DNA from: an uncultured Verrucomicrobiaceae bacterium
Lineage (GTDB): Bacteria > Verrucomicrobiota > Verrucomicrobiia > Verrucomicrobiales > Verrucomicrobiaceae
DNA length: 44,539 nt
Assembly: GCA_937872615.1 (NCBI GenBank)
Contig: CALMTT010000618.1
Coordinates: 1 to 44,539, forward strand
Direction: 5' to 3'
A program made the position numbers and the translations under genes. This document shows positions 36,449 through 44,539 of the stretch, one piece after another; within the stretch, counting starts at the first letter, position 1, and every line of letters starts with the position of its first letter. The notes under the pieces are model-generated. The model was not told where the DNA came from, ran no database searches, and saw only the letters and a program-made list of their open reading frames with translations.

Positions 36449-37818
36449 AACTGTTCCACGCAGCTGATATTCATTTGGGGCGACGCCGGCTTGACGGCCG
36501 GCTGCCGGACAATGACATCGTGGCGGCCTTTCGGTTTATTGCCGAGGAAGCCATCCGCGAGAAGGCGAATGTGTTCCTTCTCGCTGGGGATTTGTTTGAT
36601 CGCCCACAAGTGGAGCCTCCCCACTTGCGCCAAGCTCAGGACGTTCTTCGACGGCTCAAGAGCGCGGGCATCCCGGTGATCGCCATCGAGGGGAATCACG
36701 ATAAGCAATTCGTGAATACCGACGCTCCCACCTGGGTGAGATTTTTAGCGGACGACGACCTCGTGATGCTGCTTCGCCCCGAGTTTCATGCCGAGGGTGT
36801 TCGGCTGGACGAATGGAATACGGAGTCACGCACCGGCGCGTGGGTGGAAATCAATGGCGTGCGCTTCGTGGGCGCCGGGTATCTTGGCGCAGCAACCCCG
36901 AACAAGGTCCGGCAGATCATTGATCAAATGCCGACTGGAAAAACCCAAGTGCTGCTCCTGCATGCGGGGCCAGAATATTTTGTGGGCGAAGGTGGTGGAT
37001 TCAGCAAGGAAGACCTCCAGTTACTTAAAGAAAAGGTCTGCTACCTCGCGTTGGGCCACATCCACAAACCCATGCTTTATGGCGGTTGGGCCTGCAATCC
37101 TGGTTCTCCCGAGAATTGCGATCTGAGGGAGGCGGGTTATTCCCACGGGAAGGATGGCAAACCGGTCGGGCGCGGCTATGCCGTGCTGGAAATTGATCCC
37201 AGCCGCCCTGATCAGCCGCTTGCACTGGAAATCCGATCGAATCCCCGGCGGCCATGTTTGCGAGTGGAACTGGATTGCACCGCTTTCGGCAGCAAGACGA
37301 AGAATGGTGCCGATGCTTTCATGGCGGCGGCGGTCAAGGCCATCAAGCAAGTGAACCCTGACAAAACCGCCGTGATCGAACTCATGCTCACGGGAAGTTT
37401 GAACCTCAACCGCATCGCTCTGGATCTGAACAAGGCGGCGCTGGAAATCGCTGAGCAAGCCGGCGTTTTCGGGGTGGCGATTGACACGACGCGCCTGAAT
37501 ATCGGGAATGGCTTCGCTGCTGCGGGTGCGGCTGGCGCGGATTTACTACCACGCGATGAACTTGAGCGACAGGCGATTTTGCAACTGGTGGATGAACAGC
37601 CGCTTTGGGGATTGACGGAAGAACGTCAGGCATTCGCAGATTTGTTTTATGAATTGAAGGAACTCGTGCGCGGCGGGCAAACGGGCGAAACGATAGCCAG
37701 CCAGATTGGCCTTTCCCCGCTCATCGAAAAGGTTCGTGCGGCCAGCGCCACTCCCCCGCCGGCCTTGGCGCCGCAAGATTCCGCAGAATCGGTTGCGCCC
37801 ACAGAGGAAGTCCAATGA
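36445..37818 (+). CDS. SbcD/Mre11-like nuclease
   Basis: A 457-residue calcineurin-like phosphoesterase with all expected motifs: DIHLG (D8, H10), GDLFD (48-52), GNHD (83-86), LHAG (H173) and LGHIHKP (GHxH at 204-207). This is the Mn-dependent 3'-5' exonuclease/endonuclease partner of SbcC. The C-terminal 200 residues would cap or bind the SbcC coiled-coil base; its last 60 residues are Ala/Pro/Glu-rich. ATG 36445 is chosen because it overlaps the OLD stop (ATGA) and begins right at MKLFHAADIH. The gene is followed by an ATGA overlap into the SbcC-like gene. The complex would cut protein-blocked or hairpin ends of invading DNA. Confidence 0.85.
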   Translation: MKLFHAADIHLGRRRLDGRLPDNDIVAAFRFIAEEAIREKANVFLLAGDLFDRPQVEPPHLRQAQDVLRRLKSAGIPVIAIEGNHDKQFVNTDAPTWVRFLADDDLVMLLRPEFHAEGVRLDEWNTESRTGAWVEINGVRFVGAGYLGAATPNKVRQIIDQMPTGKTQVLLLHAGPEYFVGEGGGFSKEDLQLLKEKVCYLALGHIHKPMLYGGWACNPGSPENCDLREAGYSHGKDGKPVGRGYAVLEIDPSRPDQPLALEIRSNPRRPCLRVELDCTAFGSKTKNGADAFMAAAVKAIKQVNPDKTAVIELMLTGSLNLNRIALDLNKAALEIAEQAGVFGVAIDTTRLNIGNGFAAAGAAGADLLPRDELERQAILQLVDEQPLWGLTEERQAFADLFYELKELVRGGQTGETIASQIGLSPLIEKVRAASATPPPALAPQDSAESVAPTEEVQ

Positions 37819-40772
37819 TTATCCACTCCATTCGCCTAAAAAACATCAAGTCCTATGGCGAAGGCCCGAGCGGAACCGGGGTCACGATAGGCTTCGAGAA
37901 CGGCGTCAACCGCGTGGCTGGCCGCAATGGGCACGGCAAGACAACTTTGATTGAGAGCATTGGCTATGCGCTGTTCCTGACCGAACCACAGTTCGAGGAG
38001 AATTTCCAAACCGAAACATATTTTCTCAGCTACGGAGCCAAGGAAGGAGAGATCGATGTGACGTTCAGTTGCGAGGGCGACTCATATCGCATCGAACGTG
38101 CCGTCGGAAAGCAGACAAAGCGACGCTCCAAAGTGATTCAGTTAAGCGATCAAAGCATTTGTGCCGAGGGCGACCAAGAAGTGTCTGCATTTCTGTGCCG
38201 ACTATTGAAGTTTCCGGACCCAGGCCATCTATCCGAGATTTTCTGCAAATTGGTGGGGGTGAAACAAGGCCGATTGGCATGGCCTTTTGATTCCAAGCCC
38301 GCCGAAGCGAAGCGTTACTTCGAGCCCCTGCTGGAGGTGGACGTTTTTCGCGACTGTTTCGACCGTCTAAAGGGTGCCGTGGATACCTTTCAGGCACAGC
38401 GAGCGGAGCATTTGAGAAACCTGGCTGCCATAAATGAGCGCATCAAAGAACGGGCGGACAGTCCCGAGATGCTCGCGAGTGCGCAGCAGAAAGTGACTAC
38501 TACTGCAACTGCTCTTGCAGAGGCGACCAAGGTTCGCGATGCAGCGTTTGCCTTGAAAGAGCAGTTGGAGACCTGTGGCAAAGCGGTCGAGTCCGCTCGC
38601 AACACACTGAATTCAACAACTCAGAAAGCAAGCCACGCGAAGACCATTCGCGAGACCGGCGAGAAGCAGCTCGATGAATCCAAGGCTGCCGTCAAGGTCT
38701 TGGCTGAGAATGACGCGGCCCACAAAGCACATGTCGAAGCCGTTCAGTCCCTTGCTCACTTGGAGCTTTCTCGCGAGAAACGAGATGCCTTGAAGCAAAA
38801 CCGTGAAAGTGCGGAAAAGGAGCACGTCGCCCATCAAAGCAAGTCAGTAGCCGCACGCGAGCAGGCCAAAGAGTTCACCCTGCAAGTCGGGGTGAAGCAA
38901 AAAGAAGCTGATAGTCTGATGGGCAACATCGCTCCGCTGAAGAAGAAACTGGAGGAATCAGCGAACGCTTTCAAACAAGCCGCAAAAATGGCAGAGGAAG
39001 CAGAGGAGCATCGCGATACAATTAGCGGATGGATTGACGGGCTCGATAGTTTGTTCAAGTCACAGAATCGGGGCGCGGTCGCCATAGCGCGCCTAGCCAA
39101 GGCGATTTCCGGATGGGACGACACCAAGGTGAAGGCGGCCGAGAAAGCTGAATCGTCAGCCGCCAAAACGTTAAAGGACGCCGAAGCAAAACTAACCAAG
39201 GCCGAACAACGGCATTCGACACTCAAAGATCAACTCGACGAAATTGGGGGCGGCATTTGTCCGTTCCTAAAGGAAAAGTGCCGACAGTTTGATCCGACTA
39301 AAGTGCGGGCGGATTTGGAACAGCAGAAAAAGTCCATCACGGTTTTGGAAAAGGAAGCGGAGCAGAGCGGAAAGGCACATCAAAAAGCCGAACAGGCGCT
39401 CGGAGAACTCAGGATTGCACACGGGAAAATTGCCGGAATGGAAACCGAATTAGCTGAAGCCATTGAAAGCTACCGTGACGGGTTACAAGGTGTGACCTCT
39501 GACGAGTCCATGGCGGCTTATGAATGGCTGTCGGCATGGGCGCCAGAGGTGACCGCCATGCCCACAGCATCGAAACTCTCCGCCAAGAAAATTGATTCGG
39601 CCAAGGTTGTTGCTCTCCAAGAGCAAATGGCAACCTTTATTACCGAGGCAAAAGAATGGTGGGAGAAAACCAGCGGCGCGATCAAGACACGGATCAAGGA
39701 GTTCAATGACCAGGCGAAGACGCGCAACGCAGAAGAATCCACTCTGGGTCAAAGTTCTGAACAATTGATTCGGCTCAATAAGGAGATTCAGGGTTTGTCG
39801 CAAAAAGCTGCCACAAAGGAGACCGACGCCAAGCAACATGATAACGAGGTGAGGAGTTTAGCCACACAGATTGGGAAGCTGGAGAATGACCTGAAACCCT
39901 TCGTCAATTTAGATGTTGATCTCAAACGTGAGCAATCGAAACGGGATGCCAACCGCGTTGGTCATGAGCGCTATCTCGGCGCCAAGAAAATTGCCGATGA
40001 GTTGCCGGCCCGTCAAACCCGGCTGAATCAATTACTGGGCGAAGAGTCCACTGCCCATCAAGCGCTTCTGGCGGCAACGGCGGCAGTGCAGAAGGCCGAG
40101 CAGGATTTTGATCCAGAGAAACTGAAAGCCGCGCGGGCAGATCATCAAATCAAGCACGACCGTGCAACCACTTTGCAGGTGAGCCTGGCGACTGAGAAAG
40201 AAAAGCTCACGAAAGAAGAAAAGCGTTTCAAGGAATGGGAGGAAGCCTGCAAAGAGCGCGAGCGGGTTTCCACAGAAATCGGTCGCTGTGAGGCGGCAAT
40301 AGCCATCACTGAAATGGCCCGCAAAACATTGCGCGACACCGCACCGGCTGTTGCCCAGCACTTATGCAATCGGATCGCCACCAGGGCGCAAGGCGTCTTC
40401 AATCAAATCAATTCTGACCCCATCGAACTCGGTTGGGATGCGGAACGTTACAGCCTTCGGGTCACCCCCGGCGACCGCCGCTTCGCCATGTTGTCAGGTG
40501 GCGAGCAAACCAAGCTCGCCCTCGCGATGACGCTGGCCATGATTGAGGAATTCAGCGGCCTCCGATTTTGTATTTTTGACGAACCCACCTATGGCGTGGA
40601 CGCGGACAGCCGTCACAAACTCGCCGATGCAATCCTCCAGGCCCAAGAGGCCGCGGGACTCAATCAACTCCTACTGGTTTCCCACGACGACGCCTTCGAG
40701 GGCAAGATTGAGCACGCCATTCTTTTGGAAAAATCAGCGGGTTCGGGGACGGGCGTCGTTTTGGTTCAATAG
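37815..40772 (+). CDS. SbcC/Rad50-like ATPase with an unusual hook
   Basis: A 985-residue SMC-like protein: Walker A GRNGHGKTT (36-44), long coiled coils (about 190-480 and 495-870), the signature SGGEQTKLALAM (from 894), Walker B CIFDEP (D922, E923) and an H-loop VSHDD (H957). At the exact middle, where Rad50/SbcC have the zinc hook C-x2-C, there is GICPFLKEKCRQF, with Cys at 482 and 489 (C-x6-C). I believe this is a variant hook, not a loss, because both cysteines are kept and sit at the apex. Together with the SbcD-like gene it forms the clamp-nuclease pair. It ends 28 bases before the SF1 helicase gene. Confidence 0.85.
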   Translation: MIIHSIRLKNIKSYGEGPSGTGVTIGFENGVNRVAGRNGHGKTTLIESIGYALFLTEPQFEENFQTETYFLSYGAKEGEIDVTFSCEGDSYRIERAVGKQTKRRSKVIQLSDQSICAEGDQEVSAFLCRLLKFPDPGHLSEIFCKLVGVKQGRLAWPFDSKPAEAKRYFEPLLEVDVFRDCFDRLKGAVDTFQAQRAEHLRNLAAINERIKERADSPEMLASAQQKVTTTATALAEATKVRDAAFALKEQLETCGKAVESARNTLNSTTQKASHAKTIRETGEKQLDESKAAVKVLAENDAAHKAHVEAVQSLAHLELSREKRDALKQNRESAEKEHVAHQSKSVAAREQAKEFTLQVGVKQKEADSLMGNIAPLKKKLEESANAFKQAAKMAEEAEEHRDTISGWIDGLDSLFKSQNRGAVAIARLAKAISGWDDTKVKAAEKAESSAAKTLKDAEAKLTKAEQRHSTLKDQLDEIGGGICPFLKEKCRQFDPTKVRADLEQQKKSITVLEKEAEQSGKAHQKAEQALGELRIAHGKIAGMETELAEAIESYRDGLQGVTSDESMAAYEWLSAWAPEVTAMPTASKLSAKKIDSAKVVALQEQMATFITEAKEWWEKTSGAIKTRIKEFNDQAKTRNAEESTLGQSSEQLIRLNKEIQGLSQKAATKETDAKQHDNEVRSLATQIGKLENDLKPFVNLDVDLKREQSKRDANRVGHERYLGAKKIADELPARQTRLNQLLGEESTAHQALLAATAAVQKAEQDFDPEKLKAARADHQIKHDRATTLQVSLATEKEKLTKEEKRFKEWEEACKERERVSTEIGRCEAAIAITEMARKTLRDTAPAVAQHLCNRIATRAQGVFNQINSDPIELGWDAERYSLRVTPGDRRFAMLSGGEQTKLALAMTLAMIEEFSGLRFCIFDEPTYGVDADSRHKLADAILQAQEAAGLNQLLLVSHDDAFEGKIEHAILLEKSAGSGTGVVLVQ

Positions 40773-40800
40773 CATTATCATCTAGGTAACCAAAATTCAA

Positions 40801-43800
40801 ATGATCGCGGATAATGACATACTGACATTGCTTCACGCCCAACCAGGGCTCAAGGGGCGTGAGGTTGCCAGCCGCCTGAATGCCGACAAGACCGAGGTCA
40901 ATTCAACGCTTTGGAAACTTAAGAACCGGGGGCTGACCCGACAGGACAACGCTTACCGCTGGTTTCTGGTCGAAAAAGCGGCTGCGGGAAATCAACAAAC
41001 CAAAGCGGCCTCGCAACAGGTCACTCCTCTGGGGCGGTTGTGTCGGTATTACCTGGAGTGCCTGAGCCTTGATGATCAAGGGGGCGTCAGCCTTTTCGCG
41101 CAGTCCAATTTCGGGTTGGACTACGTCGAGATTCCCGAACTTCCCGGCATCACTTCCGAGCGCGGACTGACCAGCTTTGATGGCGTGGATCGGCTCTTTC
41201 AGCGATTGCGCAACGGTGCGGAACGGAAAGTCCCATATCTTGGTTATCCCGTCAGACTGCGAAAGCTCCGTTCAGCGAAAGGTTGGGAGGGTTTTCTGGT
41301 CGAGCCGGTATTCCTTTTCAGCTTCAACGACGATGCTTTGCGCCCAGGACAGATCCCGGAAGCCTCGGATGACACCCCAAGCATCAACCATGCGGTGATC
41401 AAGAGTTTTGCCATCGGCAATGATTCGCAGGTGATGGAAGAGGCGGCGCGACTGGCCGAGGAATTGGGGCTCGGCGAACCTGAGATTCCCGATTTTGATG
41501 AAGTCGTCCAGCGGTTGGTGCAAATCCGGGGAGAGTGGGACTGGCGCGAGACCATTGATCCGAATCAGATTTCAAACGGCGAGTCATTGTCCCAGATCGC
41601 CACCGAGGGAATTTACAACCGCTGCATCGTCTTTGGCTGCGAACGCTCGCCGTTCACCAAAGGGCTCGAACAGGAATTGGCGAAGTTGCAGGAAATGCCG
41701 GCGGATCGCTATCGCTCAACCGCTCTCGACATGTGGCTGGAGCGAAAGCAGTCTCCAGACGCCGTGCCGGTCGCCGCCAACCATGCGTTGCTGGAGCCAC
41801 TGCCTTTGAACACGGAGCAACGTGATGCGATTGAGCACGCCTTGACGCGCCCGTTGACCGTTATCACCGGACCGCCCGGCACAGGCAAATCACAAGTGGT
41901 GTCCTCACTGCTGATCAACGCGGCCAAGCTCGGCAAGCGAGTGTTGTTTGCCAGCAAGAACAATAAGGCCGTGGATGTGGTCGAGGCGCGGGTCAACAAC
42001 CTCGGGCCGCGTCCGATATTGCTGCGCCTCGGACGTGGCGAATATCAATCCAAGCTGACTGATTATCTGACCGCACTGTTGGCCAGCCGGGCAACCGAAG
42101 AAGACCGCTTCAATCACGACGAAGCCGAGAAGGCATTCCAAGCGACCGTCCAGCAGATTCAACGCTTGCAAGAATCGGCCGAACGCGTTGTCAAATTGCG
42201 GAATGAAGTGGACATGCTGGAGCAGCGAATCGAGCCTCTGAGAGCTGAGTTGGGAGACGAGCTGCTCCTGGCGGGTCGCACGATGGATTTGCAGCCGACA
42301 AGAGGTCATGCCGCACGTCTGCGTGCGGCAGTCAACCATGCGACCCGTAGTCGGCAGGATTTTTTCACCCGACTGCTGTGGTTTCTGCATCGAGCCGAAT
42401 GCCTTCAGAGCGTGACGACCACGGCAGATGGGATGCGCGATGCCATCGGGCCTTTTGGCCTGACGCCGCCCGCCAATCCATCCACCGACGCTCATTTGGG
42501 GACTTGGGAACAATTTCTGGAAAAATTGGACGCGCGAATTGAAGCCGTTGCCCAAGTCGCGGACTACTTTCAGAAGCTGGCTGCATTGTCGGGCGGCAAG
42601 GGAATCGAGAGCATTTGGAAATCCATCGCCGATGAGCGGGAAAAACTCGCGAAGGAATCCCTGACTCTTTGGGAATACTGGCTGCGTTTGGCCCCAGGAA
42701 GGTTATCTGCCGAGGACCGCCGCCTGCTGGGAGAATTCGCGGCAGTGCTCCGGCTGCTGGTGCAAAGCGATCAGGACAAACGAATGGCCGGCCGCCAGGT
42801 GCTTTCCCAGTATTTCAAACTCTTTCCCTCGCTGGTCAGCATGTTGTCCTGTTGGGCCGTGACCTCGCTCTCGACCCGGGGACGAGTTCCACTTGAGCCC
42901 GGCTTCTTTGACTTGGTGGTCATTGACGAGGCGAGCCAGTGTGACATTGCTTCCGCCATCCCGCTGCTATTCCGCGCCAAAGCCGCAGTCATTATCGGTG
43001 ACCCCAAACAATTGCGGCACATCAGCGCAATTCAGCCGCGCCGAGACCGGGAGTTGTTGCACAAGCACGCTTTGGCCGACGGATTCGCCAATTGGGCCTA
43101 TTCAGAGAACTCCGTGTTCGACTTGGCCAGTCCGCTGGCCGGCCAGGACGACATCATCATGCTGCGCGACCATCACCGGTCACACGCAGACATCATCGAA
43201 TTCTCGAATCAGCATTTTTATGAGGGCCGCCTGCGCATCGCGACCAAATATGATCGCCTTCGCCGTCCGGCGCTTGATGAACCCACCGTGCGCTGGGTGG
43301 ATGTGCAGGGGGCGGTGACTCGTCCGGGTTCAGGCGCATTGAACGAGACCGAAGCCCGCGCCGTGGTCAAGGAGATCGAGCGACTGGGAATTCAGCAAGG
43401 TTACCAGGGAACGGTGGGTGTGGTGACCCCATTCCGGGCGCAGGCAAATCGGATACGCGATTTAGTCAACGCCCATCCCCAAGCTGCGCTCCTGCTTGGC
43501 CGGCTCGATCTGCTCATCGACACCGTCCACAAGTTCCAAGGAGACGAACGCGATGTAATGATTTTCTCGCCGGTCGTGTCGAAGGATATTTCCGAAGGCG
43601 CTTTAGGATTTCTGAAGAAGACCGGAAATCTGTTCAATGTGGCAATCACTCGCGCCCGGGCCGCATTGGTTGTTGTGGGTGATACAGCAGCCGCGAAGGC
43701 ATCGGGCGTTAGCTATCTGGCGGGCTTCGCAGAATATGTGGATGGACTTGGGGCGGGCCGCCAAGCCGAGCAACGCGCAAACGCGTCATCTGGACCGGAG

Positions 43801-44133
43801 TTCCCAGCAGTCGCAAAGCCGGAATTGGTGTCCGATTGGGAGCGCGTGTTCTACCAGCAACTCTGGAACGCCGGCCTGCGTCCAATTCCTCAGTATGCGG
43901 AGGAGAAATTCCTCTTGGATTTTGCGCTGTTCATTGATGGCCGGAAATTGAACATCGAAGTCGATGGGGAGCGTTATCACCGAGATTGGAATGGGGAACT
44001 ACTCCGTCGTGATCAACTGCGCAACATGCGAATGATGGAGCTTGGCTGGGATGTGATGCGATTTTGGGTTTACCAACTACGCGATGACATGCCCGCCTGC
44101 ATCGAGCGGGTGAAACAATGGATTAACCACTAA
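40801..44133 (+). CDS. SF1 helicase with N-terminal wHTH and C-terminal DUF559-like nuclease
   Basis: A 1110-residue protein of three parts. The N-terminus (about 1-60, ILTLLHAQPGLKGREVAS, ADKTEVNSTLWKLKNRGL) is a winged helix. The core is an AAA_11/AAA_12 helicase of the UPF1-like SF1 class: Walker A GPPGTGKS (357-364), VIDEASQCD (D709, E710), a GDPKQL motif, HKFQGDERDVMIFSPV and ITRARAAL (R951). The C-terminal 100 residues are a Vsr/DUF559-type PD-(D/E)xK nuclease: LDFALF (D1040), IEVDGERYH (E1053, D1055) and RRDQLRNMRMMELGW. Such proteins unwind and cut DNA from an end. It lies 28 bases after the SbcC-like gene, so it is probably in the same operon. The nuclease resembles the tail of the giant helicase, where the Glu is lost. 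Confidence 0.8.
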   Translation: MIADNDILTLLHAQPGLKGREVASRLNADKTEVNSTLWKLKNRGLTRQDNAYRWFLVEKAAAGNQQTKAASQQVTPLGRLCRYYLECLSLDDQGGVSLFAQSNFGLDYVEIPELPGITSERGLTSFDGVDRLFQRLRNGAERKVPYLGYPVRLRKLRSAKGWEGFLVEPVFLFSFNDDALRPGQIPEASDDTPSINHAVIKSFAIGNDSQVMEEAARLAEELGLGEPEIPDFDEVVQRLVQIRGEWDWRETIDPNQISNGESLSQIATEGIYNRCIVFGCERSPFTKGLEQELAKLQEMPADRYRSTALDMWLERKQSPDAVPVAANHALLEPLPLNTEQRDAIEHALTRPLTVITGPPGTGKSQVVSSLLINAAKLGKRVLFASKNNKAVDVVEARVNNLGPRPILLRLGRGEYQSKLTDYLTALLASRATEEDRFNHDEAEKAFQATVQQIQRLQESAERVVKLRNEVDMLEQRIEPLRAELGDELLLAGRTMDLQPTRGHAARLRAAVNHATRSRQDFFTRLLWFLHRAECLQSVTTTADGMRDAIGPFGLTPPANPSTDAHLGTWEQFLEKLDARIEAVAQVADYFQKLAALSGGKGIESIWKSIADEREKLAKESLTLWEYWLRLAPGRLSAEDRRLLGEFAAVLRLLVQSDQDKRMAGRQVLSQYFKLFPSLVSMLSCWAVTSLSTRGRVPLEPGFFDLVVIDEASQCDIASAIPLLFRAKAAVIIGDPKQLRHISAIQPRRDRELLHKHALADGFANWAYSENSVFDLASPLAGQDDIIMLRDHHRSHADIIEFSNQHFYEGRLRIATKYDRLRRPALDEPTVRWVDVQGAVTRPGSGALNETEARAVVKEIERLGIQQGYQGTVGVVTPFRAQANRIRDLVNAHPQAALLLGRLDLLIDTVHKFQGDERDVMIFSPVVSKDISEGALGFLKKTGNLFNVAITRARAALVVVGDTAAAKASGVSYLAGFAEYVDGLGAGRQAEQRANASSGPEFPAVAKPELVSDWERVFYQQLWNAGLRPIPQYAEEKFLLDFALFIDGRKLNIEVDGERYHRDWNGELLRRDQLRNMRMMELGWDVMRFWVYQLRDDMPACIERVKQWINH

Positions 44134-44163
44134 CAATATAGCCGAGGCCGTTCTTTCGCCCTT

Positions 44164-44539
44164 ATGCGTCGCTCGCGAGAATCATTCGGAGAACTCCTGC
44201 TCAAACTGCCATGGTGGGTCAGCGTCATTTTGGGCTTGGTCGCGTTCTCAACCATGCGTTGGGGACTTCCCGCCTGGGCGGGTCAGGACAACACCAGGCA
44301 GTTGCTTGCCAAGGGCATAATGCCGCTCGCCCCACTGGCTTTGGTCCTTTTCGGGATCTTCGCTGTCGGCTCGCTCTGGTTCGCCCGCTCGCGCCGCAAC
44401 TTGGTGGACAGTCAGACCAGTTTGGAATCGCTTCGCCAAACGACATGGAAGCAGTTCGAGTTTATGGTCGCCGAAGCCTACCGACGACAGGGCTATGCGG
44501 TGGAATACTCATTAGGCCGGGGCGCTGACGGTGGTGTGG
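44164..44539 (+). CDS. Membrane-anchored Mrr-type restriction endonuclease (cut by the right edge)
   Basis: The ATG at 44164, 30 bases after the SF1 helicase stop, opens a frame to the window end (125 residues). Two hydrophobic segments come first: about 16-32 (PWWVSVILGLVAFSTM) and about 59-76 (LAPLALVLFGIFAVGSLW). They are followed by TTWKQFEFMVAEAYRRQG and VEYSLGRGADGGV. That last part is the classic entry to the Mrr/restriction-endonuclease-like PD-(D/E)xK domain (W-x2-F-E-x-M-x-x-x-x-x-x-x-x-G ... GADGGVD), in which the D of GADGGVD is the catalytic aspartate; the ExK lies beyond the edge. Mrr-like enzymes cut modified or foreign DNA. The two membrane segments would tether it to the inner membrane. 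Confidence 0.75.
   Translation, partial: MRRSRESFGELLLKLPWWVSVILGLVAFSTMRWGLPAWAGQDNTRQLLAKGIMPLAPLALVLFGIFAVGSLWFARSRRNLVDSQTSLESLRQTTWKQFEFMVAEAYRRQGYAVEYSLGRGADGGV

Noticed and set aside
40761-40793. TTGGTT...AACCAA inverted repeat between SbcC-like and SF1 helicase genes
   Set aside because: A 6-bp stem with a 21-base loop is weak, has no T-run and is likely by chance.
1-44539. CRISPR array, tRNA, rRNA, integrase or insertion sequence
   Set aside because: None was recognised: no regular repeat-spacer pattern, cloverleaf, transposase or tyrosine/serine recombinase motif was seen on either strand by eye; a tool-based search could still find short ones.

Overview
The window looks like an accessory (defence-island) region of a GC-rich bacterial genome. 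Genes are tightly packed, stop/start codons overlap often, and nearly every sizeable gene is a nuclease, helicase, ATPase, methyltransferase or conjugation-type protein. No rRNA, tRNA, integrase or housekeeping marker was seen, so the host cannot be fixed. Base composition, weak Shine-Dalgarno use and protein style would fit Verrucomicrobiota, but that is an impression only.

Left part (1-5817): the start of a glycosyltransferase runs off the left edge on the minus strand, next to a small SMP-like basic protein and a hairpin. From 977 to 5817 the plus strand carries two small unknown genes, then an IncP-like traK-traL-traM-shaped trio (HTH protein, ParA-like ATPase, small tail-anchored protein). 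A VirD4/TraG-type coupling ATPase and a ClpP-fold protein without an obvious nucleophilic serine follow. This suggests a plasmid-derived or conjugative/mobilisable element; no relaxase is visible.

Middle part, minus strand (17803 down to 5830): six close-set genes read leftwards. A CD-NTase and an S-4TM membrane protein form a two-gene CBASS. Next come a 1916-residue protein with two GHKL (HSP90/sacsin-type) ATPase modules, a RapA-like SNF2 ATPase, a WYL-domain regulator and a small Cys-motif protein. The GHKL-SNF2-WYL set does not match a named defence system I can recall and is one of two candidates for something undescribed.

Right part, plus strand (18103 to the right edge): after an unknown 196-residue protein comes an excisionase-type HTH gene behind a palindrome. 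A long co-directional array follows: a giant YprA/DruE-like DEAD helicase with DUF1998, a DrmD-like SNF2 helicase, an Eco57I/DrmMI-like adenine methyltransferase, an SMC-like ATPase split over two overlapping genes, a 139-residue unknown protein, an OLD-family ATPase/TOPRIM nuclease, an SbcD-like and an SbcC-like protein, an SF1 helicase with a C-terminal nuclease domain, and a membrane-anchored Mrr-type endonuclease cut by the window end. Most junctions from the giant helicase to SbcC are ATGA/GTGA overlaps, so this reads as one translationally coupled operon. The first three proteins combine DISARM-type (SNF2 + methylase) and Druantia-type (giant YprA helicase) parts. From memory this resembles the YprA-helicase defence systems recently named ARMADA, extended here by a second block of DNA-end-processing enzymes. 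A likely working model is self/non-self marking by the methylase, with the helicases and nucleases acting on unmodified phage DNA; this is inference.
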